From Pseudopedobacter sp965218985 (GTDB lineage: Bacteria; Bacteroidota; Bacteroidia; Sphingobacteriales; Sphingobacteriaceae): 64,000 nt of DNA. The stretch covers positions 1,488,001 to 1,552,000 of the forward strand of contig CBDCMP010000007.1 of NCBI GenBank assembly GCA_965218985.1, read 5' to 3'. Each line of letters begins with the position of its first letter. The stretch's first letter is position 1. Of the stretch, positions 40,935-49,884 are shown one piece after another. Position numbers and translations under genes: made by a program. Under the pieces are notes generated by a model. The model searched no databases and was not told the origin of the DNA. It worked only from the letters and a program-made list of their open reading frames with translations.

Positions 40935-42920
40935 ATGAAAAATATAAAATCAATTTTTTGTAAAAGCAGAGTGCATGAATCAATGCCACTTCAACAGGAA
41001 AATCGCTTAATCAAAATTACAAAAATCAGTATCATACTATGTCTTATTTTAACTGGAACAGCATGCAATAAAAGCTTTTTAGATGTTGTGCCTGATAACG
41101 TTGCAACAATTGAGAACGCTTTCGCAAATAGAAATGAAGCAGAGAAATATTTATTCACTTGTTATTCATATATGCCTGCTCATGGAAATTTAGATCAGGA
41201 TCCTTCAATTTTAGGTGGAGATGAACTCATGGTTCCAATTTCTTTGTTTGGTTTCGATAATATACCTAATGACCAGCTTGCGCAGGGATTTCAAAATGTT
41301 GTAAATCCTTATTTGAATTATTGGGACGGTGAATTAAATGGAAAAGCACTATTTAAAGGAATTAGAGATTGTAATATCTTTTTAGAGAACATTGGAAATG
41401 TTCCTGATATCCAAGAGATAGAACGCAAGAGATGGATTGCCGAAGTGACGTTTCTTAAAGCATATTATCATTTTTATTTATTTAGAATGTATGGACCAAT
41501 CCCTTTGATAAAAGAGAATCTTCCTATCTCCAGTGGGATTAATGAAGTGAAAGTCAGTAGAGCTACGGTGGAAGAGACTGTAAATTATATAGTTGAACTT
41601 TTAGATGAAGCAGCCCTTGATTTACCTGAATTAATTTTAGATCAAAATTCAGAATTAGGTAGAATTACAAAACCAATTGATTTATCTGTTAAGGCGATGG
41701 TTTTAGTTACAGCAGCCAGTCCTTTATTTAACGGTAATGTTGATTTTTCTAATTTGAAAAATAAGGACGGCAAGGAACTATTTAACACCACATTTGATGC
41801 AACTAAATGGAACAAGGCCGTTACAGCATGTAAAGATGCAGTTGAACTTTGCGAAAAACTCGGTTTTAAGCTTAACTACTACACTCCGAAACTAAGCTCT
41901 TTCAATTTATCAGACCAAACCTTAACTGAAATGAGTGTTCGGAATGCAGTTACAGAGAAATGGAATCCAGAAATCATTTGGGGAAACACTAATAGTATGG
42001 CGAATGCTATCCAATATGAAGCACAAGCAAAAATTGACCCTTTAAGAAAATCAAATTTCTCTTACAATAGCAGATTAGCACCTACCTTGAGAATGGCCGA
42101 ACTTTTCTACACCAAGAATGGAGTACCTATCAACGAGGACAAAGATTGGGACTATAACAATAGATATAATTTAAAGACAGCCACAGTTAGTGATAAATAC
42201 CATATTAAAGATGGTTACACCACTGCTTACTTACATTTTGATAGGGAAGAACGATTCTATGCAGATTTAGCTTTTGATGGGGGAGCTTGGTATGGTCAAG
42301 GTAAATTTGATGATAATGATATGTTTTATGTGGAAGCTAAAGCGGGTCAGTTAGCTGGGGGGTTTGCAGGTCAAAGATATTCAGGAACTGGATATTGGCC
42401 TAAAAAACTAGTCAATTTTAACAATGTAATTGGAGAAAGTAATTACAGTGTAATGCAGTATCCATGGCCAGTGATAAGATTGGCAGATATTTATTTGCTA
42501 TATGCAGAAGCCATTAACGAACAGTCAGGACCAACAGCGGATGCTTACAAATATATCAATTTGGTAAGGAAAAGAGCTGATTTGCCAACTGTACAGAATG
42601 CCTGGACAAACCATGCAAAACCAGCGCTAGCTAATAAATACACCACTAAGGAAGGATTTAGAAGTATTATCCATCAAGAGCGATTGATAGAATTTGCTTT
42701 TGAAGGGCAACGTTACTGGGACTTACGTAGATGGAAAGAAGCTCCTAATGTATACAATACAAGTATTAAAGGTTGGGATATCTCTCAAGAAACTAATGAA
42801 GCATATTATCGTGTTAAAAACTTGTTTACACAGCCTTTTCAGTTAAAAAATTATTTCTGGCCAATTAAAGAGTACGATATCACAGTTAACAATAACCTTG
42901 TCCAGAATTCTGGTTGGTAA
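40935..42920 (+). CDS. SusD/RagB-like nutrient-binding lipoprotein
   Basis: About 661 residues from the ATG at 40935, ten bases after the susC stop; a start at 40911 would overlap susC and is less likely. The signal peptide is unusually long, with a polar start before LCLILTGTACNKS; the lipobox cysteine ends the signal. SusD features include FLDVVPDN, AEVTFLKAYYHFYLFRMYGPIPL, YINLVRKRADLP and ERLIEFAFEGQRYWDLRRWKE. It covers the SusC pore on the cell surface and binds the glycan. The long N-terminal stretch before the hydrophobic core may reflect a misjudged start. Confidence 0.93.
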   Translation: MKNIKSIFCKSRVHESMPLQQENRLIKITKISIILCLILTGTACNKSFLDVVPDNVATIENAFANRNEAEKYLFTCYSYMPAHGNLDQDPSILGGDELMVPISLFGFDNIPNDQLAQGFQNVVNPYLNYWDGELNGKALFKGIRDCNIFLENIGNVPDIQEIERKRWIAEVTFLKAYYHFYLFRMYGPIPLIKENLPISSGINEVKVSRATVEETVNYIVELLDEAALDLPELILDQNSELGRITKPIDLSVKAMVLVTAASPLFNGNVDFSNLKNKDGKELFNTTFDATKWNKAVTACKDAVELCEKLGFKLNYYTPKLSSFNLSDQTLTEMSVRNAVTEKWNPEIIWGNTNSMANAIQYEAQAKIDPLRKSNFSYNSRLAPTLRMAELFYTKNGVPINEDKDWDYNNRYNLKTATVSDKYHIKDGYTTAYLHFDREERFYADLAFDGGAWYGQGKFDDNDMFYVEAKAGQLAGGFAGQRYSGTGYWPKKLVNFNNVIGESNYSVMQYPWPVIRLADIYLLYAEAINEQSGPTADAYKYINLVRKRADLPTVQNAWTNHAKPALANKYTTKEGFRSIIHQERLIEFAFEGQRYWDLRRWKEAPNVYNTSIKGWDISQETNEAYYRVKNLFTQPFQLKNYFWPIKEYDITVNNNLVQNSGW

Positions 42921-42968
42921 AGCTGTTTAATATTTATCATCCGATTTCAAAACATTAATATTTCAAAA

Positions 42969-44135
42969 ATGAAAAAATTTAAATATTTCCTCTATTTTTT
43001 TCTAGGTATCTCTGTCATTGGTGCCTGTAAATCTGACGTGATAGCACCACTTTATAAAGACGGAGGTGCGCCGGATGCTATTTCTAATCTGAAGGTGGAA
43101 AACCTTGCGGGAGCAGCTATTGTTAGCTATACTTTGCCCACAAACGAAAACCTGTTATATGTAAAAGCGGTTTATCAAATAAATAATAAGCCTTTTGAGG
43201 TGAAATCCTCACAGTATAAAAATTCTGTTTTATTAGAAGGTTTTAATCAATCTAAAGATTATGATGTTAAACTTTATGCGGTTAGCAGAAGCGATGAACT
43301 TTCCACTCCCGTGGAAATAAAAGTTCATCCTTTAGAGGCTCCCGTGGTTACGGTGGCAAAAAGCATCAGCTTTGCGGCGGATTTTGGAGGTTTAACATTA
43401 AATTTTGAAAATCTTACCGAAGCCAATATATCTATAAATGTCATAACTAAAGACACTTTAAATCAATGGGTGAGTGCCGATGCCTTATATACCAAGCGGA
43501 AAGCCGGTGTTTTTTCAGTCCGTGGTTATGCGGCAGTGGAAAGAACTTTTGGCATTTTTGTTAAAGACAGATGGGGCAATAAATCAGACACCACTATTGC
43601 TAAACTAACACCTTTATTTGAAGTTGAATTAGACAGAAATCTATATCAGGCGGTTATTTTACCCTCCGACGCTAGTTTAATTGGCAGCGGATACGGAATA
43701 GACCACCTTTGGGACAATGACTTCCTGGGCTTATACCATGCGGCTGTAGGTAGTGGTATTCCAGAATGGGGAACACTGAGTCTGGGACAAAAAGCAACTT
43801 TAAGCAGAATAATATACTGGCAACGTGATGAAGGAGTGTTATATAACCATGCAAATCCCAAAGTTTTTGAAATTTGGGGAAGCAATAACCCTGATCCTAA
43901 TGGTACTTTTGATGGATGGACAAAGTTAATGACTTGTACTTCTCTTAAGCCTTCGGGACAACCGGTAGGTATAAACACCAGTGAAGATGTTGCTTATGCG
44001 AAGGCCGGTGAAGAATTCCTTTTCCCTTCTGGTACACCTCCGGTTAAATACATCAGAATTAAAACCCTCCAAACATGGGGAGGTGTGGATTTTGCACACA
44101 TTGCAGAAATGAAATTCTTTGGTAAACCAGAATAG
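42969..44135 (+). CDS. Surface lipoprotein with DUF4959/DUF5126/DUF5000-like domains
   Basis: 388 residues; signal YFFLGISVIGAC with lipidated cysteine. The start after the signal (PDAISNLKVENLAGAAIVSYTLPTNENLLYV) is the DUF4959 pattern. A middle beta domain follows, and the C-terminal part has the discoidin/F5-F8-like form of DUF5000 (GIDHLWDNDFLG, KVFEIWGSNN, YIRIKTLQTWGGVDFAHIAEM). Such SusCD-linked lipoproteins serve as extra glycan-binding proteins at the cell surface (SGBP). Next gene starts 19 bases later. Confidence 0.85.
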   Translation: MKKFKYFLYFFLGISVIGACKSDVIAPLYKDGGAPDAISNLKVENLAGAAIVSYTLPTNENLLYVKAVYQINNKPFEVKSSQYKNSVLLEGFNQSKDYDVKLYAVSRSDELSTPVEIKVHPLEAPVVTVAKSISFAADFGGLTLNFENLTEANISINVITKDTLNQWVSADALYTKRKAGVFSVRGYAAVERTFGIFVKDRWGNKSDTTIAKLTPLFEVELDRNLYQAVILPSDASLIGSGYGIDHLWDNDFLGLYHAAVGSGIPEWGTLSLGQKATLSRIIYWQRDEGVLYNHANPKVFEIWGSNNPDPNGTFDGWTKLMTCTSLKPSGQPVGINTSEDVAYAKAGEEFLFPSGTPPVKYIRIKTLQTWGGVDFAHIAEMKFFGKPE

Positions 44136-44154
44136 TTAATTAAATAGTATAATC

Positions 44155-45345
44155 ATGAAATTAATTTTGATAAAATTATGCCTGTTAGTAGTCACTATGG
44201 TTACATTTTTTTCTTGTAAAAAGATGGATGATAGCTACAGTAAATTTTTAAAAGATGGTGCTGACATATATGTTGGGAAGGTGGATTCTGTAAAAGCTCT
44301 AGCAGGAAAGAATAGATTACAACTAAACTGGTTATTGACATCGGACCCAAAAATCACAAAGTATAAAGTATATTGGAACAACAAAGCGGATTCTATTGAA
44401 AACGCTGTTCAAAGAGGACCTGGTGTAGATACCATAAAGCTAATAGTTAACCAACTTAAAGAAGGGAATTATAATTTTGTAATCTACACCTACGATAATA
44501 AAAATAACACTTCAATTGCCGTAGAAAAGCAAGGTGTTGTTTATGGAGACACCTATCAGTCGTCTATTTATAACAGGGCGGTAAAGAGTGTTGAACAAAT
44601 AAACGTTGGTCAGCAACTAAAAATAAATTGGTATGACGCCAGCCAAGGGGATGTGAAAACAGAAATAAAATATCTGGACAATCTGGATAATGAACACATA
44701 GTTTTTGTGAAAGGAAGTGAAAGTTCAATCACCATTGATGGTTGGAAACGCGGTAGTGATATACATTTTCGTAGTTACTATCTACCACAACCCGATGCCA
44801 TTGATACGTTTGTGGTACAAAACTATGATTCCTATACTTTACCTTCTGTAACTGATGTAACAGAGCTGTATTTTAAAAATTACAAACAACCATTTACAGC
44901 ACTACCATCTAATGATAGATTTAGGATCTTAACAGATTGGACAGTGAATCAAACTGTTAAAAATCATAATAACCAGGGTAGTTTTGCTACAGATGACGGA
45001 ACGGTTATATCCATGGAATCGGGCTACGGATCAAATGAAATAATAAACGGTAAAATCTTCCAAACCTTCACCTTGCCAGCGGGAGATTACACTTTCAATA
45101 TTAACCTAACTGCTATTGGAGTTTGTAATAATGTTTATTTAGCTGTTGCAAAAGGAGCTCAAATGCCGGACGTTAGTGCGCTACCTACCGATGCTATCGC
45201 TTATGCGGGTATTAATAGCAGGACCTTAAATTTTTCCTTAAGCCAAGCGGGAGAAGTTTCAATTGGTTTTTCAGGTAGCATGAGTTACGATTCCGGTGGA
45301 GGAGATTATTGGAAAGCTTCTTCAATACAGTTGATATCCAAATAG
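44155..45345 (+). CDS. Surface lipoprotein of the DUF4998 type
   Basis: 396 residues; signal CLLVVTMVTFFSCKK with the lipidated cysteine. The N-terminal domain KVDSVKALAGKNRLQLNWLLTSDPKITKYKVYWNNKADS matches the DUF4998 fibronectin-like pattern, and the C-terminal part is a beta-sandwich (DWTVNQTVKNHNN, GEVSIGFSGSMSYDSGGGDYWKASSIQL) similar to DUF5013. Second glycan-binding surface protein of the locus. An extended hairpin follows in the gap. Confidence 0.82.
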   Translation: MKLILIKLCLLVVTMVTFFSCKKMDDSYSKFLKDGADIYVGKVDSVKALAGKNRLQLNWLLTSDPKITKYKVYWNNKADSIENAVQRGPGVDTIKLIVNQLKEGNYNFVIYTYDNKNNTSIAVEKQGVVYGDTYQSSIYNRAVKSVEQINVGQQLKINWYDASQGDVKTEIKYLDNLDNEHIVFVKGSESSITIDGWKRGSDIHFRSYYLPQPDAIDTFVVQNYDSYTLPSVTDVTELYFKNYKQPFTALPSNDRFRILTDWTVNQTVKNHNNQGSFATDDGTVISMESGYGSNEIINGKIFQTFTLPAGDYTFNINLTAIGVCNNVYLAVAKGAQMPDVSALPTDAIAYAGINSRTLNFSLSQAGEVSIGFSGSMSYDSGGGDYWKASSIQLISK

Positions 45346-45400
45346 CAGAAGCAAAATTAATTAGTGCTTAAAAATTAATTATAATTTCTAATCCATATTT

Positions 45401-45434
45401 AATAAGCAAGAGTTTACAATCGCTCTTGCTTATT
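45401..45434 (+). terminator. Hairpin between surface lipoprotein and GH92 genes
   Basis: A perfect 12-bp stem (AATAAGCAAGAG at 45401-45412 and CTCTTGCTTATT at 45423-45434) with a 10-base loop. No T-run follows, so it may be a message-stabilising or partial-termination element that sets a higher level of SusCD than of the enzymes. Confidence 0.6.
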
Positions 45435-45462
45435 ATGAATAAAATATCTTTAAAAAGAACCC

Positions 45463-48400
45463 TTGAAAAAAATATTTTCTTTTTTTTATCTAATCGCATT
45501 GTTTCCATTTACGGTTTTTGGCCAGCTACATACCGTTTGGCAAATTGGTAAAAAAAATGGGAGTTCTAATGATTTTGCATTAGCTCCAAATGGGTATAAA
45601 GAATTTGTAGCCGAATTTGGAGGGCAGAAAACGATTTTTAATATTGGCTTTTCTAATCCCAAAAAAAGCTGGCCTTTTATATTACCAGGTCCATCAGATG
45701 ATTGGGCCGGAGGGGGTTATTGGTCAGGTTATTACCCACGTCATTTTTCACGGATTGTTTTTGGTTTATCAGATGTACCTGCAAAAAACTCAACCCACTT
45801 AGTGTTAAATTTTGTTGATGCAAATGAGAAAACACCTCCTAAAGTATCCATAAGTATTAATGGGCACAAGACATCTATCCAACTAGAGAAAGGTGTTGGC
45901 AAAGCTATTTATGGAAATGATAAGAAAGGTGAACCACAAACAAAAGAAATAGAGGTTCCATCAAAATGGTTGAAAAAAGGATTGAATACAATAGAAGTTG
46001 GAGCTATAAAAGGATCTTGGGCTGTTTATGATAACATCATATTTAAAAGCCTAAAACCATTAAAACTTTTACCTGCATTTAATTCACTTATTTATGGCGT
46101 TAAGCTGGCTGATTTCGAATCTAAAGAGAACAAGGAGTACAGGCAACCCATATTGGTTGATATTTATCAATTAGAAAAAACCACCAATCTTACATTTAAA
46201 GTTAATAATCAAAATATTTCTTCAAAAAAAGTCGAAAAAGGGCATAGTATCATAGAAATCTTTTTGCCTGCCACTGCGAAACCAAATAAAAAAATTGATT
46301 TTCAGGTGTTTGAAAACACACAGTTAATATATCACAAGGTTTTATCTCAAAATCCAGAACGCGAACTAAAATTATATCAATACGTTGATTTGCTAATGGG
46401 TACCGGCAACTCAAGATGGATGTTTAAACCCGGTCCCTCCTTGCCCTTAAGCATGGTACAAATTGCGCCAGATAATCAAGATGAAATCTGGAAAGGTGGG
46501 TATGAATACACTGTCGAAAATATCATGGGATTTTCACATTTTTCTGATTGGACCATGTGCGGTTTATTAACAATGCCTACCGGTGGCAAACTTCAGGTTA
46601 ACCCGGGTACTGAAGAAAACCCGGATGCAGGATATAGATCGAGAATTGATAAAAAGACAGAAAGCGCAAAAATCGGGAAATACAGTGTTTATTTAACCGA
46701 CACTAAAATTAAAGCCGAAATTACTTCAACTCGCAGGGCTTCCCTTCAGAGATATACTTTTCCTAAAATGGATAGTGCCCGTATTTTGGTTGATTTATTT
46801 ACGCCAAGTGAGTATCCTCATAATTTGGTGAATGCAAAAGTTTTAAAAACAACAAATAACGAAATTGTTGGAGAAGCCACTTACTATAATGCTTTCACCG
46901 GTTATAGCCTGCAACAATATTACACGATATATTTTGTGATGCAATTTAGTAAACCCTTTAAAAATATGGGAGGATGGGTGAACAACAGTGTTGAGGAAGT
47001 TAAAAATTATATTCCTTACTGGGATAGAAAACATGTTTTTAATACAGATGCAGAAATATTTAGGCAGATAGATAGCATTAAAGGAAAAGGTGATTTAGGC
47101 GTTTTTTTAAATTTTCGAACTGAAAATAATGAACAGATTCTAGTTAGGACAGGGGTGTCATTAGTTGATGTGAAAGGTGCGAGAAATAATTTGCAACAAG
47201 AAATCATAACGCCATTCGCCTGGAATTTTGATGCTGTGGTTAAAAATGCTGAAAATATTTGGGACGAATATCTGGGACGAATTCAGATTGAAACTGACGA
47301 TTACCTGGAAAAGGTGAAGTTTTACACCAATATGTATAGAGCATTGGCGGCAAAAGCAATTTGGAATGATGAGGATGGTAGATATAGGGATGAAAATGAA
47401 GTGATTAAAACCCTGGGCGATAAACATGATAACATTATAAGTGGGGAGTATTGGAATACGTTTTGGAACAATCAACAATTATTTAATTTAATAGCCCCAG
47501 AAATATCATCGCAATGGGCAAAGTCTGCAATCACTCTATATAAAAACAGTGGTTGGTTTAATACAGATCCAGCTGGAATAGAAAATACTGGTGTTATGGT
47601 GGCCATGCATGTTGCTTCACAAATTGAAGGAGCCTGGCAAAGTGGAATAAGGGATTTTGAGTTAGACACAGCTTACGCGGGGTTAAAAAAGATGATGACA
47701 ACACCTCCACAAAAATATGCCGGTGGTGGAACAGTTGGAGTTGAAAACCTGATGCCGTATTTAAAATATGATTATATACCTAGCGGAATGGGTGAGATTT
47801 CAAATACCATGGAATATGCGTACGATGATTATTCACTATCACAAATGGCGTTGAGCTTAGGCAAAAACGAGGATTATAAATACTTTTTGAACAGATCTAA
47901 AAATTGGACGAACATTTTTGATGAAAAAACTGGTTTTGCCAGACCAAAAGATGAGAATGGAAAATGGATTAGCCCTTTTGATCCATACCATACACCTGGT
48001 TTTGTTGAAGGAAACGCATTTAACTATACTTGGTTTGTTCCGCATGATCCGGTAGGCTTAATACAAAAAATGGGTAAACAGCGGTTTATAAGCGTTTTAA
48101 ACAATGCTATGGAAAAATCGGCTCTTGCCAATTTTAATGCCTCTGGCGATGATTTCTCCTCTTTCCCAATCAATCATGGTAATGAACCCTCTATGCAGGT
48201 GGCTTATTTATTTAACTGGGCTGGCGAACCATGGCTTACACAGAAATGGGTGAGAGCTATACAAGAAAAATATTATGGAACCTCGCCTTACGACGCTTAT
48301 CCAGGCGATGAAGATTTAGGGCAAATGAGCAGTTGGTTTGTGATGAGTACACTAGGTTTATTTCAAATGGATGGCGGGGTCTCTAAAAATCCAACATATG

Positions 48401-48639
48401 AAATTGGTAGTCCACGTTACCCTAAAATGACAATAAATTTAGGCGAGAAATATGGAAGGGAAAAACAATTCATCATCGAAGCAAAAAATGCTTCTAAAGA
48501 GAATAAGTATATTAAATCTGCTTATTTGAATGGTGTTAAACTTGAAGACTTTAGAATCCCTCAGGATAAAGTGTTAAACGGAGGATATTTAATTTTAGAA
48601 ATGACCTCACAACCAGTAAAAACTAATTTTAAACCTTAA
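45463..48639 (+). CDS. GH92 alpha-mannosidase with N-terminal PL4-type beta-sandwich
   Basis: 1058 residues, TTG start at 45463 (no in-frame ATG is close by), signal peptide MKKIFSFFYLIALFPFTVFGQ. Residues ~25-200 form a beta-sandwich (WSGYYPRHFSRIVFGL, VSISINGHKTSIQL, KGLNTIEVGAIKGSWAVYDNIIF), like domain III of polysaccharide lyase family 4 and not normally part of GH92. From ~310 on the GH92 core follows: VDLLMGTGNSRWMFKPGPSLPLSMVQ, HFSDW, HGNEPSMQVAYLFNWAG (E908) and YPGDEDLGQMSSWFVMSTLGLF (D949, D951). GH92 enzymes are calcium-dependent exo-acting alpha-mannosidases. Secretion is to the periplasm or surface. Confidence 0.9.
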   Translation: MKKIFSFFYLIALFPFTVFGQLHTVWQIGKKNGSSNDFALAPNGYKEFVAEFGGQKTIFNIGFSNPKKSWPFILPGPSDDWAGGGYWSGYYPRHFSRIVFGLSDVPAKNSTHLVLNFVDANEKTPPKVSISINGHKTSIQLEKGVGKAIYGNDKKGEPQTKEIEVPSKWLKKGLNTIEVGAIKGSWAVYDNIIFKSLKPLKLLPAFNSLIYGVKLADFESKENKEYRQPILVDIYQLEKTTNLTFKVNNQNISSKKVEKGHSIIEIFLPATAKPNKKIDFQVFENTQLIYHKVLSQNPERELKLYQYVDLLMGTGNSRWMFKPGPSLPLSMVQIAPDNQDEIWKGGYEYTVENIMGFSHFSDWTMCGLLTMPTGGKLQVNPGTEENPDAGYRSRIDKKTESAKIGKYSVYLTDTKIKAEITSTRRASLQRYTFPKMDSARILVDLFTPSEYPHNLVNAKVLKTTNNEIVGEATYYNAFTGYSLQQYYTIYFVMQFSKPFKNMGGWVNNSVEEVKNYIPYWDRKHVFNTDAEIFRQIDSIKGKGDLGVFLNFRTENNEQILVRTGVSLVDVKGARNNLQQEIITPFAWNFDAVVKNAENIWDEYLGRIQIETDDYLEKVKFYTNMYRALAAKAIWNDEDGRYRDENEVIKTLGDKHDNIISGEYWNTFWNNQQLFNLIAPEISSQWAKSAITLYKNSGWFNTDPAGIENTGVMVAMHVASQIEGAWQSGIRDFELDTAYAGLKKMMTTPPQKYAGGGTVGVENLMPYLKYDYIPSGMGEISNTMEYAYDDYSLSQMALSLGKNEDYKYFLNRSKNWTNIFDEKTGFARPKDENGKWISPFDPYHTPGFVEGNAFNYTWFVPHDPVGLIQKMGKQRFISVLNNAMEKSALANFNASGDDFSSFPINHGNEPSMQVAYLFNWAGEPWLTQKWVRAIQEKYYGTSPYDAYPGDEDLGQMSSWFVMSTLGLFQMDGGVSKNPTYEIGSPRYPKMTINLGEKYGREKQFIIEAKNASKENKYIKSAYLNGVKLEDFRIPQDKVLNGGYLILEMTSQPVKTNFKP

Positions 48640-48649
48640 ATCACATTTA

Positions 48650-49792
48650 ATGACCAGAATTATATATGCCAGTTTTATTTTAGCCTTTGTATTTTTGAGT
48701 TGTTCCAAAAAAACAAATGACTTACCCCCCAGCGTTCCACCGCCAAGTGGTGGTGAAACGCCAAAGATAGCTACAATAGAAACTCATAACGTCACTCAAA
48801 TTTCATATGAAACCGCAACAGGAAGTGCCACTGTTATTGATAATGGAAATGCTACTATAACAGATAGAGGTGTTTGCTATGGAACTAATGCAAATCCAAC
48901 AATTGAAGATAATAAGGCTGGTATTTCGTCATTGAAAGCTAATGGAGAGTTTGTTTGTCAAATAAAAGGATTAATTCCCGAAACCACTTATTATCTTAAG
49001 TCGTTTGCGAAAAACGCTGCTGGTGTCGCTCACGGGAATCAAGTGACTTTTAAAACTTTAAAGTCAGATAATTCACCTCAAACTATTATTCTAGCCGACT
49101 CCACAACTTTTAACACCTTAAATAGTTTCGAACAATATTGGGGCATGTTATATCCCTGGGGGAAAGACCATAATGGGTCCGCTCGGATGTATAAAGAACA
49201 AGTCAGTGTAGAAGACAACGGGATTCTTAAAATCCAAGCCAATCGCACTGAAATTTGGGAGGGCAATAGCGAACTTGACCCTTATTTAAGAATCTTCTAT
49301 CACTCTGGTGCAATTCATCTTAAAAATAAAATCACCGTTACAGATGACTATCCAAAATGGATAATTAGTGGAGACTTTCAAGTGCCCTTTGCAAAAGGTT
49401 CCTGGCCTGCATTTTGGATCACCGGGGTGAATAATTGGCCTCCAGAAAGTGATATCATGGAATTTAAAGGTAGTTCAACAAACTGGCAAAATACGGCTAC
49501 CGGTCCGGATTGGCAAAATGTGGCCTGGCAAAATAAGTTAACCAATGTTGTGAATCCACAATATTGGCATAACTATAAAATTGAAATGCAGAGAATTTCT
49601 GCGAATGACTTATCAATCAACTATTACATTGATGGGATAAGGACTGCAACACACCAGGCTAATTTTATGAATATGCCTTTTTGGCTCATTATAAATTTAC
49701 AAATGGAAGGTGCTAGTGGCAATGGTGGCACTAGTCTGCAAAATGTAGAAATGAAGGCTAGAAATATCTTTATAGCAGGGTTTCCTAAATAG
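48650..49792 (+). CDS. GH16-like lipoprotein with an N-terminal FN3-like domain
   Basis: 380 residues, lipoprotein signal FILAFVFLSCSKK. Residues ~38-145 are a beta-sandwich of the FN3 type (ATITDRGVCYGTNANPTIEDNKAG, LIPETTYYLKSFAKNAAG). Residues ~150-378 are a concanavalin-like sandwich with KGSWPAFWIT and ESDIMEF, the ExDxxE catalytic signature of GH16. It is likely an endo-acting surface glycanase cutting beta-linked galactose- or glucose-containing glycans, so it would open the polymer before import. Follows GH92 by 10 bases. Weaker conservation outside the motif leaves some doubt. Confidence 0.75.
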   Translation: MTRIIYASFILAFVFLSCSKKTNDLPPSVPPPSGGETPKIATIETHNVTQISYETATGSATVIDNGNATITDRGVCYGTNANPTIEDNKAGISSLKANGEFVCQIKGLIPETTYYLKSFAKNAAGVAHGNQVTFKTLKSDNSPQTIILADSTTFNTLNSFEQYWGMLYPWGKDHNGSARMYKEQVSVEDNGILKIQANRTEIWEGNSELDPYLRIFYHSGAIHLKNKITVTDDYPKWIISGDFQVPFAKGSWPAFWITGVNNWPPESDIMEFKGSSTNWQNTATGPDWQNVAWQNKLTNVVNPQYWHNYKIEMQRISANDLSINYYIDGIRTATHQANFMNMPFWLIINLQMEGASGNGGTSLQNVEMKARNIFIAGFPK

Positions 49793-49884
49793 TCATCAGC
49801 ACAGCAACACAAGTACCAATTAAATAAAGACAGTTAACACAGTGAGCAAATAGGTTGTTGAATAGTGTTCAAAAAAATAGAATT

